Source: Chryseobacterium lathyri (lineage in GTDB: Bacteria > Bacteroidota > Bacteroidia > Flavobacteriales > Weeksellaceae). Taken from it: 64,000 nucleotides of DNA. The stretch spans positions 1-64,000 of the forward strand of contig NZ_QNFY01000008.1 in NCBI RefSeq assembly GCF_003290185.1. The letters are read 5' to 3'. This document shows positions 18,240 to 29,500 of the stretch, piece by piece. The position numbers and the translations under genes were made by a program. Numbering within the stretch: the stretch's first letter is position 1; each line of letters starts with the position of its first letter. A model generated the notes under the pieces. It had not been told where the DNA came from, did not search any database, and saw nothing but the letters and a program-made list of their open reading frames with translations.

Positions 18240-21200
18240 TTAAAAAGAAACATTAAAGCCAATTGTCACTGATTTGGCAATAGGCTGCGCATAAATATTA
18301 CCATAGGTTTCGGGATCAAAATATCCTTTATACCCGTTACTGAATACAAACAGGTTACGCCCTTCCACACTCAGTCTCAGACTGCTGATTCCCATAGGAT
18401 TCGTGAATTCTTTAGGAAGTGTATATCCTAAACGGATACTGCTGATTCTCAGGTAACTAATCTCTTTTGCCCATATATCAAGCAGACCATAGGTGTTGTT
18501 CGGGCTATCGGTAAGCCATTTGTTCCCCATCCATCCCGGGTTGCTTTCCATATCAGGACTTGTTATGGCCGGAAGTGAAATTCCTGCTTCGTAGATATCC
18601 CTTGTATAATTTCTTCCTCTGTCCAAATTCATTCCTCTGTAAGAAGGGGACCTCATCACCGTCTGTTTAAAGTTGAAAGCTGCTGAAACAGTCAGATCGA
18701 AATTATGTACTTTAAAGGTGTTTATAATACCCCCGGTAAATTTAGGATCCCTGTCTCCAACGTAGGTAAAAAGGCCTCTCATTTCTTCAGCGGTAAGCTT
18801 TGTTCCGACCAGCTGCCCCGGAAGGAATTCTTCATACACATCATAGAGTTTAAAGAAATCCTCAATTTTCACCTTTTCGTTTCCTTTCCAGAACATAGGG
18901 TTCCCGTTCTCATCCATCCCTGCCGTTTTCAAAGCAAATACAGCATTTACAGGAAGTCCTTCCCTCGAAGGAAGCATTGAATTCTGACGGGGCTGCTCAG
19001 TAATGACGTTACTTTTATTATGAGCAAAATTAATCGTGGTTGACCATTTGAAGTTTTCATTATCGATATTTCTCGTAGAAACTGCCAATTCAAAACCTTT
19101 GTTCGTTAAGCTTCCCCAATTCATCATCGTATAATTGAATCCTGTTTCAAGAGGTGTTTCTTTCATACTGATCATATCTGTTCCTTTTCTGCTGTATACA
19201 TCGGCAGTAAGGTTGATACGGTTTTTAAACAAGCCCAGATCAAGCCCTAGATTCACATTGGTGGTTTTTTCCCAGCGGAGCTTATCATTCGGAGCCGTGA
19301 TTACATTAATAATTTCTTCTTTTGTTCCGGGAAGAATGTTGGCTTCTCCATATTCACCGATAAAAAACGGAGAGGTATTACGGTCAATATTTCCCTGTAA
19401 ACCATAGGAAGCCCTTAATCTCAGATTGGAAATAAGAGGTACATTCTTCATAAAGTTTTCCTTTGTCACCAGCCAGGAACCAGAAACAGCCCATATTGGC
19501 AGGTACTTGTACTTTTTATTGACTCCAAAAAGATTGGTCCCATCATATCTCACACTTCCGAAAAATGTATATTTCTGATCATAAGTATAAGAAGCCGTAG
19601 CAAACATAGAAGCATAAGCGTTCTCTACCGTAGGCATTTCACGATAGGTTTCGTATTTTTTATCTCCTGCATAATCAGAGTTGGGAAATATGATCGGGGT
19701 TCCTGTTTTGGTAAGACTGTTAAAACCAAAAGCTCTGGTAACCGTAGTATTATCCTCTGTTTTACGGATTTCAGTTCCGGCCATCAAATCAATCTCATGC
19801 ACCGAATTAATTCTTGTGCTGTATAACCCCTGTAATTTCCAGTTGTATTGAAAGAAATCATTGTTCCAGTTTTGCTTAATATCTCCGGCAGGCAGGAAAT
19901 AACGGTAGGCACCATCTTTATAGTAACGGGTTCCCTCTTTCATCTTTCTGGTAAAATAGGTTTCCTGTCCGGCGTATTTTTCTGTCTTATTGGTATCATA
20001 CTGAATGCCCAGCTGTGAAGTAAACCTGAGACTTTTGGATGCTTTATACTCTAAATCCAATATCGCCTTTAATGACTGATTCTTCAGGGTATACTCTGTA
20101 TTTTCTCTTTCTTCAAGAAAATTGAAGGGAATATAAGTATCTGCAAAACCGTCGATATCTTTGTCATAGCTATAACTTCCATCCGGATTGAAAGGATTCA
20201 TATACGGATTGGCATTTCTTGAATAATTAACCGGGCTTGCTGATGCGTCTGCATCTGTCATAAACGACTCTTTCTCGCTGCGTGTTCCAAAAACAGAGAT
20301 TCCTGCATTCAGCTTATCACTTATTTTGTAATTGTTCTTTAAAGTAAGGTTATATCGTTCAAAACCCGTCCCTATGGTGGTTCCTTCTTCATCATAATAT
20401 CCCAGTGAGAAATAATAATCCGAACGGTCACTGCCTCCTGAAAGGCTTAATCCGTATTGCTTGTTGATGGCATTTCTATACAACAGTTTCCCCCAATCCG
20501 TATTGTTATTTCTTAAACCATCGATCTGCTGACGGGTAAAAGAATTCAATGCACCCAAACCTCCGTTTCTGAAGGCATCAAGCTGACTGTTTTTCATTAA
20601 AATTCTCATGACTTCACCTTTATCCGCACGATAAGTCAGGTCTGCACGGCTGGCAAGCATCAATTCGAGATCAACTTTTTCAGAGGCATTCAACAGGTTG
20701 AGTCTGTCGAAATCAGGGCGTGCCGTCACGAAAGTATCTGCTGAGAAATTCAGCTTCATCGTTCCTTTCTTTCCTTTTTTTGTTGTAATGGAAATCACAC
20801 CGTTTGCAGCTCTGGCTCCATAAATGGCTGTAGCTGCTGCATCTTTCAGGATGGTAATATCTTCAATATCATTAGGATTAAGTCCGGCAATAGAAAAATT
20901 CTGAAGCTGGTCAATATTGTCTTTATCACTGAAATTCGGCACATCATTTCCTTCTAACGGAAGACCGTCAACTACCCATAACGGATCCTGTGGACCGGAA
21001 AGGGAAGCCGTTCCTCTGATTCTGATTTTTGCAGGGCTTCCCGGAGCTCCTGTTTCCGGTGTTACTACAACTCCGGCAATCTGTCCTGCCATCATCTGAT
21101 CCACACTGGCAACACCGGCCTGGCTGATATTATCCATCTTCACCGTTGAAACAGCAGAAGTCTGCTTGCGTTTTTCAATTTTCTGGTATCCGGTAATGAT

Positions 21201-21569
21201 AACTTCCTGAATTTTGTTTTTGTCTGTAACTTCAGGAATCAGTCTTACTGTATAATTAGTCTTATCTTCACTGATCTGAATGATCCTGGATTCATAGCCG
21301 GGATAGCTGATCAGTACAGACTTGGTATCTGCAGGAATTTCAAGGATGAATTTTCCGCTTTTATCGGTTACCGTACCTACGGATACGCTTTCAATAATTC
21401 CTTCAAGGTCGGTTTTGGTGGAAACGGACTGTGTTTCTATTTTTACAGATGCTCCTACAATAACACCAGAGGTATTTTCGTCTTCAATTTTTCCTGTAAT
21501 AGTTTTCTTTTCCTGGGCCAACGCAATCTGAGCCGCCAAAAGAGGTAAAAGTATTAGAGTTTTTTTCAT
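18240..21569 (-). CDS. SusC/RagA-family TonB-dependent outer-membrane transporter
   Basis: This 1109-residue protein has a signal peptide (MKKTLILLPLLAAQIALAQ), a carboxypeptidase-regulatory-like beta-sandwich (about 22-115), a TonB plug (about 120-265, with VRIRGTASLSGPQDPLWVVDG) and a 22-strand barrel. The beta-sandwich looks extended by about 20 residues between GASVKIET and GTVTDKSG. The protein imports large substrates through the outer membrane using TonB-ExbBD energy, gated by SusD. It begins six bases after the metalloprotease stop, so it is cotranscribed with it. Confidence 0.93.
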   Translation of the reverse strand: MKKTLILLPLLAAQIALAQEKKTITGKIEDENTSGVIVGASVKIETQSVSTKTDLEGIIESVSVGTVTDKSGKFILEIPADTKSVLISYPGYESRIIQISEDKTNYTVRLIPEVTDKNKIQEVIITGYQKIEKRKQTSAVSTVKMDNISQAGVASVDQMMAGQIAGVVVTPETGAPGSPAKIRIRGTASLSGPQDPLWVVDGLPLEGNDVPNFSDKDNIDQLQNFSIAGLNPNDIEDITILKDAAATAIYGARAANGVISITTKKGKKGTMKLNFSADTFVTARPDFDRLNLLNASEKVDLELMLASRADLTYRADKGEVMRILMKNSQLDAFRNGGLGALNSFTRQQIDGLRNNNTDWGKLLYRNAINKQYGLSLSGGSDRSDYYFSLGYYDEEGTTIGTGFERYNLTLKNNYKISDKLNAGISVFGTRSEKESFMTDADASASPVNYSRNANPYMNPFNPDGSYSYDKDIDGFADTYIPFNFLEERENTEYTLKNQSLKAILDLEYKASKSLRFTSQLGIQYDTNKTEKYAGQETYFTRKMKEGTRYYKDGAYRYFLPAGDIKQNWNNDFFQYNWKLQGLYSTRINSVHEIDLMAGTEIRKTEDNTTVTRAFGFNSLTKTGTPIIFPNSDYAGDKKYETYREMPTVENAYASMFATASYTYDQKYTFFGSVRYDGTNLFGVNKKYKYLPIWAVSGSWLVTKENFMKNVPLISNLRLRASYGLQGNIDRNTSPFFIGEYGEANILPGTKEEIINVITAPNDKLRWEKTTNVNLGLDLGLFKNRINLTADVYSRKGTDMISMKETPLETGFNYTMMNWGSLTNKGFELAVSTRNIDNENFKWSTTINFAHNKSNVITEQPRQNSMLPSREGLPVNAVFALKTAGMDENGNPMFWKGNEKVKIEDFFKLYDVYEEFLPGQLVGTKLTAEEMRGLFTYVGDRDPKFTGGIINTFKVHNFDLTVSAAFNFKQTVMRSPSYRGMNLDRGRNYTRDIYEAGISLPAITSPDMESNPGWMGNKWLTDSPNNTYGLLDIWAKEISYLRISSIRLGYTLPKEFTNPMGISSLRLSVEGRNLFVFSNGYKGYFDPETYGNIYAQPIAKSVTIGFNVSF

Positions 21570-21575
21570 AGCTGA

Positions 21576-24158
21576 TTATTTGTTTAAAGCCTCTTTTATC
21601 CGGATGATCAAGTCTGCGTAATGAGCCCTGGAAGCTTCATCTCCTTTATTGTTAGTTTTATATAGTAAGTTCAGTACTTTCTGGAGTTCTGCTCTTTTAT
21701 AAGTGGTTACTTCAGATACTCTTTTCATGGATGAATAATTGATATTCCTAAGGCTCTGATCTTCTCCATGGAAGTTGCAGATCATCGGAACGTTCAGCGT
21801 ATTTTCAACCTTTAGAGCTTTTACAGCTGTTTTTTCAAATAGTTTATTGACGGAAACGATTAAAGCATCCACATAATTTTTCTGGGTCATCTTTTCAAGA
21901 ATGGTTAAACTTCCTTTTTTGTTGAAAATGGCCGCACGAACCTGGTTGAATAAATTTTCTACGGTGTAGATTTCTTCTTTTGAACCGGAAACTTCATGTT
22001 TTAATTCATTTTCGATCATTCTGAGCAGTCGGTCATCCATAAACAGGGAGTAAATATTCCCATATTGCATCCCTCTCGCTAAAGTATAAGGAGTCTGCTC
22101 GAACGGTCCCATCGGTGAGTTTTTAACCGGATAGGTTTTCTCTGTAATCGGATTGAAAAACAGCCATTCCGGAAGTTCTATTGCATTTTTAATGAGATAA
22201 TCGACGGCTCTTTTCTGAGTTTCAGCAGGTACTGCCTCATAGGCTTTTTTATTGCTGCCAAAAACCGTCTGATTCAGATAAATGCCTCCTACATTGGCCA
22301 TAACATGACCTGTGTAGAGATCCCATTGCCCTATTACTCCCAGATACAGCTTTCCGGCATCTGTATAGGTTTTTCCGTCTTCATAGGTCCATGTTAAAAG
22401 GTTCTTTACAACAGTCTTCAGGTTTTTGATCCCGTATTCACCGGCTTTCATGGCATCATCGCCCAGGTCTTCAGACTGTGAACGCGGATCGATGGTTTCC
22501 AGGTAATTCTGCTGTTCTCCATAGAAATACATAGGATCATCCTGGTGTTTTTCTATTAAATTCCTGAGTGCTTTTTTCTCGGATATTTCGTCCGGATACC
22601 AACGGTAACCCCATTCAATAGCATATTTATCATAGACTCCTATTTTTGGAGTAATGGCCGTAACCCCATCTTCCGGCTGGGCAACGTAATTGTACCTTGC
22701 ATAATCCATAATGGAAGGTGCAGTTCCACCCATTTTATCAGTGAATTCTTTTGAACGAAGTGACTCTACAGGGAATGCAAAGGACGCTCCCATATTGTGC
22801 TTCAATCCAAAGGTATGCCCCACTTCATGGGAGGATACGAAACGGATTGCTTCCCCCATATGCTCATCACTGAATGTATTTCCCCTGGCTTTTGGATCTA
22901 TCGGTCCTGTCTGGATTCTCATCCATTCCTGAAGGGATGTCATCACATTATGCCACCATATGATATCCGATTCAATGATTTCACCACTTCTCGGATCCAC
23001 TACCGACGGCCCCATCGCATTGGCCTTAGGTGAGGCAGCATATGTGATCACAGAATATCTTACATCGTCAATATCAAAATCTTCATCTTTTTCATCGGGC
23101 ATTTTAGCGATAACGGCATTTTTAAAGCCCGCTTTTTCAAAAGCTGCCTGCCAGTCATAGACGCCTGCAATGATTTTTTCACGCCATTGCTTTGGTGTTG
23201 ATGGGTCTATGTAGTAAATAATCGGTTTTTTAGGTTCTACCAGCTCCCCTCTTAAGTATCGTTCTTTATCTTCATCTTTGGGTTCAAGCCTCCATCTGGT
23301 AATGAGCTGCTTTTCATCCATTTTCTGCTGACGGTCGTTGAATGTCCAATGTTTTTCACTGAAAAATCCGACTCTTGAATCAGCTGTTCTCGGCTGCATC
23401 GGTATTTTGGAAAGCAAAACGAGGTTGGTAGTAACTCCAAGGGTTACCGGCAGGTCCACGCCTCCTTCGTTTACGGATGTCGTCAGTTGAGACTTCACCA
23501 CAAGGTTCTGAGGAAAGGTTTTTACTTTTTCTATGTAGGAAAGGTTTGATTTTACGGATCCCCCAAGACCTACATTGGCCAGAACATCATTGAAACTTTT
23601 CTGATTTCCGTCAAATATTTTATTGACCTTAATGGCTACAGAGGTAGAATCGCTGTTTTGGGCTTCAATATCAAAAACCTCAATCACAGATTCTGAAAAG
23701 TTATCTTTAACAGATCTTGTAATGGCGTCATTTTTAGGTGATGATACCTGTGGAACCACAGTTTTCACCCAAACTTTTTTGGCTACGGTGTCCCGGTGAA
23801 AGGAAATGACTTTGTTTTCATAGTTCATTCCTTTATTCAGACCAGCTTCGTTTACCTGCATCGGGACCTGTGACAGTTTATTGACTACCAGAAACTGACG
23901 TCCCATCAGGCTGTCAGGAATTTCAAAATATACATCTGTTTTTACCTGAATGGTATTAAGAAGTCCTTTTTTGTAAGTTCCTTTTTTGATCAGATCATCA
24001 ATTTTCTTTGCTTTTTTTGATGAAGAGTCTGTTTTTTCTGATTTTTCTTTATCTGTTTTTAAAGTGTCTTTTTTCTGCGCAAGTGCTGCCGGTGAGGTTA
24101 AAGCGAGTCCTAAGTACAGTGCCAGTCTGTAGTTCTTCATTAAAATAGTCCTATTCAT
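21576..24158 (-). CDS. Secreted zinc-dependent metalloprotease (DUF5117/DUF5118/DUF4953 type)
   Basis: This 860-residue protein has a signal peptide ending in AALAQ, then a charged linker, a DUF5118-like segment (about 55-105), a DUF5117-like domain (about 110-310) and the catalytic domain with H444-E-V-G-H448 and H454 (HEVGHTFGLKHN), an extended metzincin zinc site. A Met-turn-like SIMDY lies about 35 residues later. These proteins are widespread in Bacteroidota and annotated as M10A-like. It is the first gene of a protease-SusC-SusD operon, which suggests extracellular protein breakdown coupled to uptake of the peptides. Confidence 0.9.
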   Translation of the reverse strand: MNRTILMKNYRLALYLGLALTSPAALAQKKDTLKTDKEKSEKTDSSSKKAKKIDDLIKKGTYKKGLLNTIQVKTDVYFEIPDSLMGRQFLVVNKLSQVPMQVNEAGLNKGMNYENKVISFHRDTVAKKVWVKTVVPQVSSPKNDAITRSVKDNFSESVIEVFDIEAQNSDSTSVAIKVNKIFDGNQKSFNDVLANVGLGGSVKSNLSYIEKVKTFPQNLVVKSQLTTSVNEGGVDLPVTLGVTTNLVLLSKIPMQPRTADSRVGFFSEKHWTFNDRQQKMDEKQLITRWRLEPKDEDKERYLRGELVEPKKPIIYYIDPSTPKQWREKIIAGVYDWQAAFEKAGFKNAVIAKMPDEKDEDFDIDDVRYSVITYAASPKANAMGPSVVDPRSGEIIESDIIWWHNVMTSLQEWMRIQTGPIDPKARGNTFSDEHMGEAIRFVSSHEVGHTFGLKHNMGASFAFPVESLRSKEFTDKMGGTAPSIMDYARYNYVAQPEDGVTAITPKIGVYDKYAIEWGYRWYPDEISEKKALRNLIEKHQDDPMYFYGEQQNYLETIDPRSQSEDLGDDAMKAGEYGIKNLKTVVKNLLTWTYEDGKTYTDAGKLYLGVIGQWDLYTGHVMANVGGIYLNQTVFGSNKKAYEAVPAETQKRAVDYLIKNAIELPEWLFFNPITEKTYPVKNSPMGPFEQTPYTLARGMQYGNIYSLFMDDRLLRMIENELKHEVSGSKEEIYTVENLFNQVRAAIFNKKGSLTILEKMTQKNYVDALIVSVNKLFEKTAVKALKVENTLNVPMICNFHGEDQSLRNINYSSMKRVSEVTTYKRAELQKVLNLLYKTNNKGDEASRAHYADLIIRIKEALNK

Positions 24159-24190
24159 TCCAAATTATTAGATATCCCATGTTTCTGCCG

Positions 24191-24219
24191 CAAAACTATA
24201 GGTAAAGAAATAATATCAA
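24191..24219 (-). promoter_or_regulatory. Promoter of the protease-SusC-SusD operon
   Basis: On the minus strand TTG (plus 24217-24219), an 18-base spacer and TAGTTTTG (plus 24191-24198, TAnnTTTG) match the Bacteroidota consensus. It lies 33 bases upstream of the metalloprotease start and downstream of the kinase gene, so the operon can be transcribed apart from the kinase. Confidence 0.65.
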
Positions 24220-24270
24220 CATTAATAGGGAGTGAGAGGTGTATTTTTGGGAGTGAGTGGATTTCATTTT

Positions 24271-25857
24271 TTATTCCAATAAGGGTAAAAAACATATGAA
24301 ATATTCACCATCTACTGAAATATTAACAGAATTATTTTTAAAATAGTCATAAACCTGATTCAAATAATCAATTCCGAATTTCTCGCCCTGAACCTTTTCT
24401 TCTGTCTTTGGCTGCCATGTATTTTTAATACTAATACCATCATGTTCTACAGTAATGATAATGTCCAATGGATGATCTATGGTAGCAATATTATGTTTGA
24501 TGGCATTTTCCACGACCATCTGAAGAGAAAGATACGGAATCCGCTTTTCGAGACTTTTTTGGTCATTGATGACGAGATCAAAAGTAAGTTCCTCATCAAA
24601 CCTGCTTTTTAAAAGATCCATATACTGCCGAATAAAACTGATTTCCTGGGCAACAGGAACAATATTTTCTTTGGGAGGTACAATAAGATACCGGTAAATC
24701 CTGGAAAGATTCATGGTGAATTTCTGTGCATTCTCTTTGTTGATCCCAATGAGCATATAAAGAGAATTCAGGGAGTTGAACAGGAAGTGGGGATTGATGT
24801 TATTTTTAAGCTGCTGAAGCTGATGCAGGGCTTCTGCTTTGTGCATTTTCTCGTTATCCACCAGCAGGAGATTTTTTTCAGACTGGATCTTTTCTTTTTC
24901 TCTGTATGCCAACGCTGTGGATCTTTGGAATAAGATAAAAACGGTAACAATAAGAAAAAGAGCTGCAAGAAAGATATACACGGTGTAGGTCTTTGTTTTA
25001 TTGACACTCTCATCTATCAGGAAGTTCACGTGATTTACGACGGTGTATCCTTCAAAATTATCAGTCTTCAGTGATTTTATAAAGCGGGTCACGTCTACGT
25101 TCAGATACTCGGAGACCGTGCTTCCTTCTGTATATCCCGATTTTGTATTACCCGTTAATGTGTCTTTTGGTTTAATGTTAGTAAACGCAAAAATATTTTT
25201 GCCTAAATATTTCTTTTCAGGATGGGTAATGCAGACACCTTCTTTGGTAAAAACGTAGGCATAATTGTTCGGGGTTTTATCTATATTGATGAAGTATTCG
25301 TGAAGATCATCCAGGCTTACTGCAGAGCCATAATACAACAGATCTTTATTGGACAGTGTAAGAGAGTCATAACTTACCCAGTACATACTGTCTTTACGGA
25401 TGTTTAAAAAATCACGGAAATGTCCGGAGCCGTTATTGTCTATCTTTATGTACTTCCCTTCTTTTCCTTTTTTTCTGAACAGGTAAGATAAAGGGCTGCC
25501 GCTTTCAAATTTCCCGGAAGCATGGCTATAGTAAGCATACCAACTGTAAGGCAGCAGATTACGTTTTCGGTTCAGGTCGTTCAGAACGGAAGAGTATTCT
25601 TTATAATTTTTCAGACCGTCTTTCTGGATCAAGGCCCGAAGAAGATACTGATAGTCTTCGATATTCCTGAATTCTTTTTCTATGGTTTCGTATTTCCTGA
25701 AAAATGTTTTCCGGGCAAATTCTTCATTATTTTTCCGGCTGTCATGAGTAATAAGAACACTCAGAATGGCAAAAGCGGTTGCGGCAATTAAACAGGTCGA
25801 CAGAACCGCTATATAAATAGATTTCTGAGATATTATGTGTTTAAAATTAATATTCAA
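24271..25857 (-). CDS. LytS-like sensor histidine kinase with extracytoplasmic sensor domain
   Basis: This 528-residue protein has a membrane segment near 14-35, a periplasmic region of about 260 residues resembling a PDC/dCache sensor (Tyr-rich, with GYTEGSTVSEY), a second membrane segment near 295-313, then a His_kinase domain with H357 in NPHFLFNSLN and a HATPase domain (NAIKHN). This type pairs with LytTR regulators; the one at 16069-16833 is the nearest. The sensor could detect peptides or protein-derived cues, given the operon between them; this is inference. Confidence 0.88.
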   Translation of the reverse strand: MNINFKHIISQKSIYIAVLSTCLIAATAFAILSVLITHDSRKNNEEFARKTFFRKYETIEKEFRNIEDYQYLLRALIQKDGLKNYKEYSSVLNDLNRKRNLLPYSWYAYYSHASGKFESGSPLSYLFRKKGKEGKYIKIDNNGSGHFRDFLNIRKDSMYWVSYDSLTLSNKDLLYYGSAVSLDDLHEYFINIDKTPNNYAYVFTKEGVCITHPEKKYLGKNIFAFTNIKPKDTLTGNTKSGYTEGSTVSEYLNVDVTRFIKSLKTDNFEGYTVVNHVNFLIDESVNKTKTYTVYIFLAALFLIVTVFILFQRSTALAYREKEKIQSEKNLLLVDNEKMHKAEALHQLQQLKNNINPHFLFNSLNSLYMLIGINKENAQKFTMNLSRIYRYLIVPPKENIVPVAQEISFIRQYMDLLKSRFDEELTFDLVINDQKSLEKRIPYLSLQMVVENAIKHNIATIDHPLDIIITVEHDGISIKNTWQPKTEEKVQGEKFGIDYLNQVYDYFKNNSVNISVDGEYFICFLPLLE

Positions 25858-25861
25858 TTCT

Positions 25862-26267
25862 TATGATTATTTTACATTGATTTTTAATAATCATATTAAT
25901 ATTTTGTTGGTGTCTGTTTTCAACGAAGCTTAGTATACTTTGCATGCACTAAGGCTGTTAAGACGGAACAATCTTTGGTGATTCAACTAAGCGAATACTT
26001 AATCTAATGCTTTTTTGAAGCTCTCAATTTCACTGCGGTTCACTTTTAGAATATATAAGGAGCAACAATATAATTTGATTTATAAATGGAGATTAATCAA
26101 TTCAAAATGAGCACTTTGAATATGAAAATCAAACAATTAAAACCAAGAACTCTAGTTTGGGATTACAAATATAAAAAGAAATTAAGAATTTAATGTACTC
26201 TATCAAGAGATCCGTTACAAAAACAAGTGTGATTTTATTGATACAAAAGAGTATCTTTCAATAGTTT
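25862..26267. other. AT-rich intergenic stretch without a supported gene
   Basis: About 400 bases between the kinase gene and the transposase-like remnant contain no reading frame of convincing length. A 28-codon frame with MKIKQLKPRTLVWDYK is visible on the plus strand but has no support. The stretch may be eroded mobile DNA like the adjacent fragment. Confidence 0.5.
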
Positions 26268-26439
26268 ATCTACAGTATAAAATGAGATAATATTTCCCAA
26301 CCTTTACTAATTTTTGTCTTTTAGCAACTAATTTGGGTTCGAAATTTCCTTCATTTCCTGACTTTTGATCGATTTTTTCTGTTAATAAATTTACAAAGGT
26401 CTTTTTTGTTCTTAATGAGACAATACCTCTTTTCTTGCC
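26268..26439 (-). pseudogene. Possible remnant of an IS256-type transposase
   Basis: An internal minus-strand frame without a start codon reads about 57 codons, including TFVNLLTEK and GNEGNFEPKLVAKRQK. The second segment resembles the conserved RNGxFEPxxVxKRQ region near the N-terminal third of IS256-family (Transposase_mut) transposases. Downstream codons run into a stop. No inverted repeats or intact element are visible. The assignment rests on one short motif. Confidence 0.35.
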
Positions 26440-26558
26440 ATTTCAGGCGTTTATTTTCAATTTTATTAAAATTTATATTCAATAAATAAAAAATTGTTAA
26501 AAATTTATTAAAAATACAAATAATAATTTCTATTTTTAAGTAGCATAAAATGTAAATC

Positions 26559-29500
26559 ATGATAAAAAACCTATTTTCTAAACCCAGTTATGGCCAGGAA
26601 GCTATTAGGGGCAAACTTTTCTTATTGATAGTGGTATTATCCACGGTTTGCTCAAAAGCACAATCCCCTTCCCTAGAGATGGCCGCAGGTGACAGTAATC
26701 CCACTACCAATGTAACCAATGTTGTAGGCAGTACTGTAATCAGACTACGAAACAATACAGACAACCCTACTGGTAGTACTTATGCTACTTATGCAAATCC
26801 CAGTGCTTTGAATGTTACGTATACTATGAGCAATCAGCAGTATACACAAACCAATTTTACCGGCTATAACGGAGCTATTTTCATGGGATATCCGGGAGAA
26901 CCTATTCTGACATTAATGAATGCTTTCGGAAATACAACTGCTAATACTCCTTTTACGAGCAGTGATGCACCGGTAGGGACTGGTATTGACATTACAACAA
27001 ACAGGGCTATCAATTTTTCCACCAATGTTCAGCCACTGACAGCTGCTGGAAGAGCCACAAATCAACGTTGGCAAATGGCGGACTTAACGCTTACTTTCAG
27101 CAGACCGGTTAATAATCCATATTTACAGATTAATGCACTCGGAGGAACGTCAAACGGACAATCTTATACAGCAGAATTTGATTATGTGTCTTCTAATGTG
27201 CCGGTAACTTTTTCAAAGATATCGGGTACGGCGCTTTTGAATGTTACTTCCACTCAGATACTAAATTCAGCCACAACTCCTGATGGTGCAGCCGCCAATG
27301 CTTCCAGAGGAACTGTATTGGTATCCGGCACAGGTATAACAACTATAACCTTGAGAATATTTACACGTGGAGCAGCTGCCAATACAGGTACTAACTGGCA
27401 TGGAACAACAAACACAGCAGGAGATGGATATATGCTGGGGGTAACTGCCTCAGAATCGAACTTAGGCGTTACAAAAACAGTTAATAACTCAACACCAGCT
27501 GCAGGAAGCACTATCAACTTCACTGTGACGGCAAATAATACGGGCGCTTCCAATAATACCAATGTGATCGTAAATGACCTTCTTCCCTCGGGATACACTT
27601 ATGTTAGTTCTACAACCTCTACTGGGACCTATAATAGCGGAACCGGAGTCTGGACCATAGGAAGTCTAAATGCTGGTGCAAGCGCTACTTTACAAGTTAA
27701 TGCAATCGTGAAAAGCACAGGTAGCTATATGAACACAGCTACTATTTCCGGAGATCTTCTGGATCCTGATAGTACGAATAATACCGCAAGCGTAACACCA
27801 ACACCGGTTATTACTGATACAGACGGTGATGGGATTGATAATACTGTAGATCTTGATGATGATAATGACGGCATTTTAGATACAGATGAAGGCTTTTGTA
27901 CATCTCAAAGTGTCTATACTTTGAATATGGCCAGCACCTTGGCAGGAGCTACCATAGGAGTTAATGGCGGAAGCTTTAATCTGGTATATACCCTAACTTC
28001 CGGTCCAGCAGTAGCATCATTAGGAAGCAGTTTTAATGTTCCTTTCTCCTATTCAGATCTTAACAATACGGTGAATGCACAAAACCATACCTGGAGTATA
28101 TTCAATACTTCAGCAACTGAATTCAGAATACTTCCCAATACAACTTCTTTGTATACCGGCTTACCTACTAATAATACAACCACTGAAGATCAGAGTGGTG
28201 CCTCACCGAATACACCAGACTCATGGTTCAGATATCTGCTAAGCACCAATAGAATTTCTCAATTAGGAAATTACACCACTACCATAGGAAGTTTACCTAC
28301 AGTAACGGGAACTTCTTCTTATAGTAGCAATACTGCACTCAATTTATTTTCGACTTTTAATGCCTCCAATGCAGGAGCAGTTCTGGGAAGCGGATATTAT
28401 TCAAGAATGCAATTCCAGAACACTACCAATACAGGGGCTGGAGCTGCAACATTGCCTTTTGGGGTAAATTACGGTAATACCTATACATGGAATTACACAG
28501 CATTTACCAGTACAGCAGGCACAGGCGCCGGAAATGCTGGTGACAGAGGACTGATCACTATTTCACAGAATACGGTTACTTTCTGTAATCACAGAGATAC
28601 AGACGGAGATGGAACACCGGATTATCTGGATCTGGATTCCGACGGAGATGGCTGTTATGATTCTCTTGAAGGAGATGAAAATGTACTTGTTGCACAGTTG
28701 AATCCAAATGGAAGTATTGCAGGAGCTGTTGACGCCCAAGGGGTACCCGTGATCGTTAATTCTGGTGGAGCTGCAGATTCAGGTGCAGATCAGGGACAAG
28801 GAGTCGGAACCTCAGCTAATTCGGCGATTCAGGATACTCAGTGTTTAACAGGGTTCGGATGTACTAACAATATGTACCTTTCTCAATTAAATACATTATA
28901 TAATGTAGACACTGCTACCAATCCTTTTACCTATACACAGATCGGACCTGCCGCCGCTACAAATTATAATGCAATAGGCATTAATCCGCTTGATGGTTTC
29001 ATGTATGGAATGCTTACCAACTCTAATACGATTATCCGTATCAATGCCGACGGTACCTATAATACACTCGGAGCGGTAACAGGTTTACCTGGTGCAGTTA
29101 TATATAACTCAGGAGAAATAGATAATCTGGGAAACTATTATGTAAAATTAAATACCAATAATAATCAGATTTACAGAATAAACCTGACAACGTTAACTGC
29201 TACATTGATTACGCTTTCAGCTAGTGTTAATTTACCTGATATGGCATATAGCATAACTACGGGACTGTTGTATGGTGTTAACTCAACTAATGGGCAGCTC
29301 GTGTCCGTTAATCCGACTACAGGAGCTGTGGTCCCAATAGGAATTACACCTGGAGCTGTTAATTTTGGGGCTATGTTTGCTTCCAGCACAAGTGAAATGT
29401 TTGGCGTTGATAATACAGGAGGTTTTTATCAGTTTAATCTTACCACCGGACAGAGAGTTCTTATTTCCAATGCACCTCCAAGTTCCGGAAATGACGGTGC

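Noticed and set aside
26351..26560. 69-residue minus-strand frame next to the surface protein start
   Set aside because: Its composition is Lys/Ile/Asn-rich as expected of AT-rich non-coding DNA. It overlaps the leader of the 26559 gene, and its final part lies in a different frame from the transposase-like motif.
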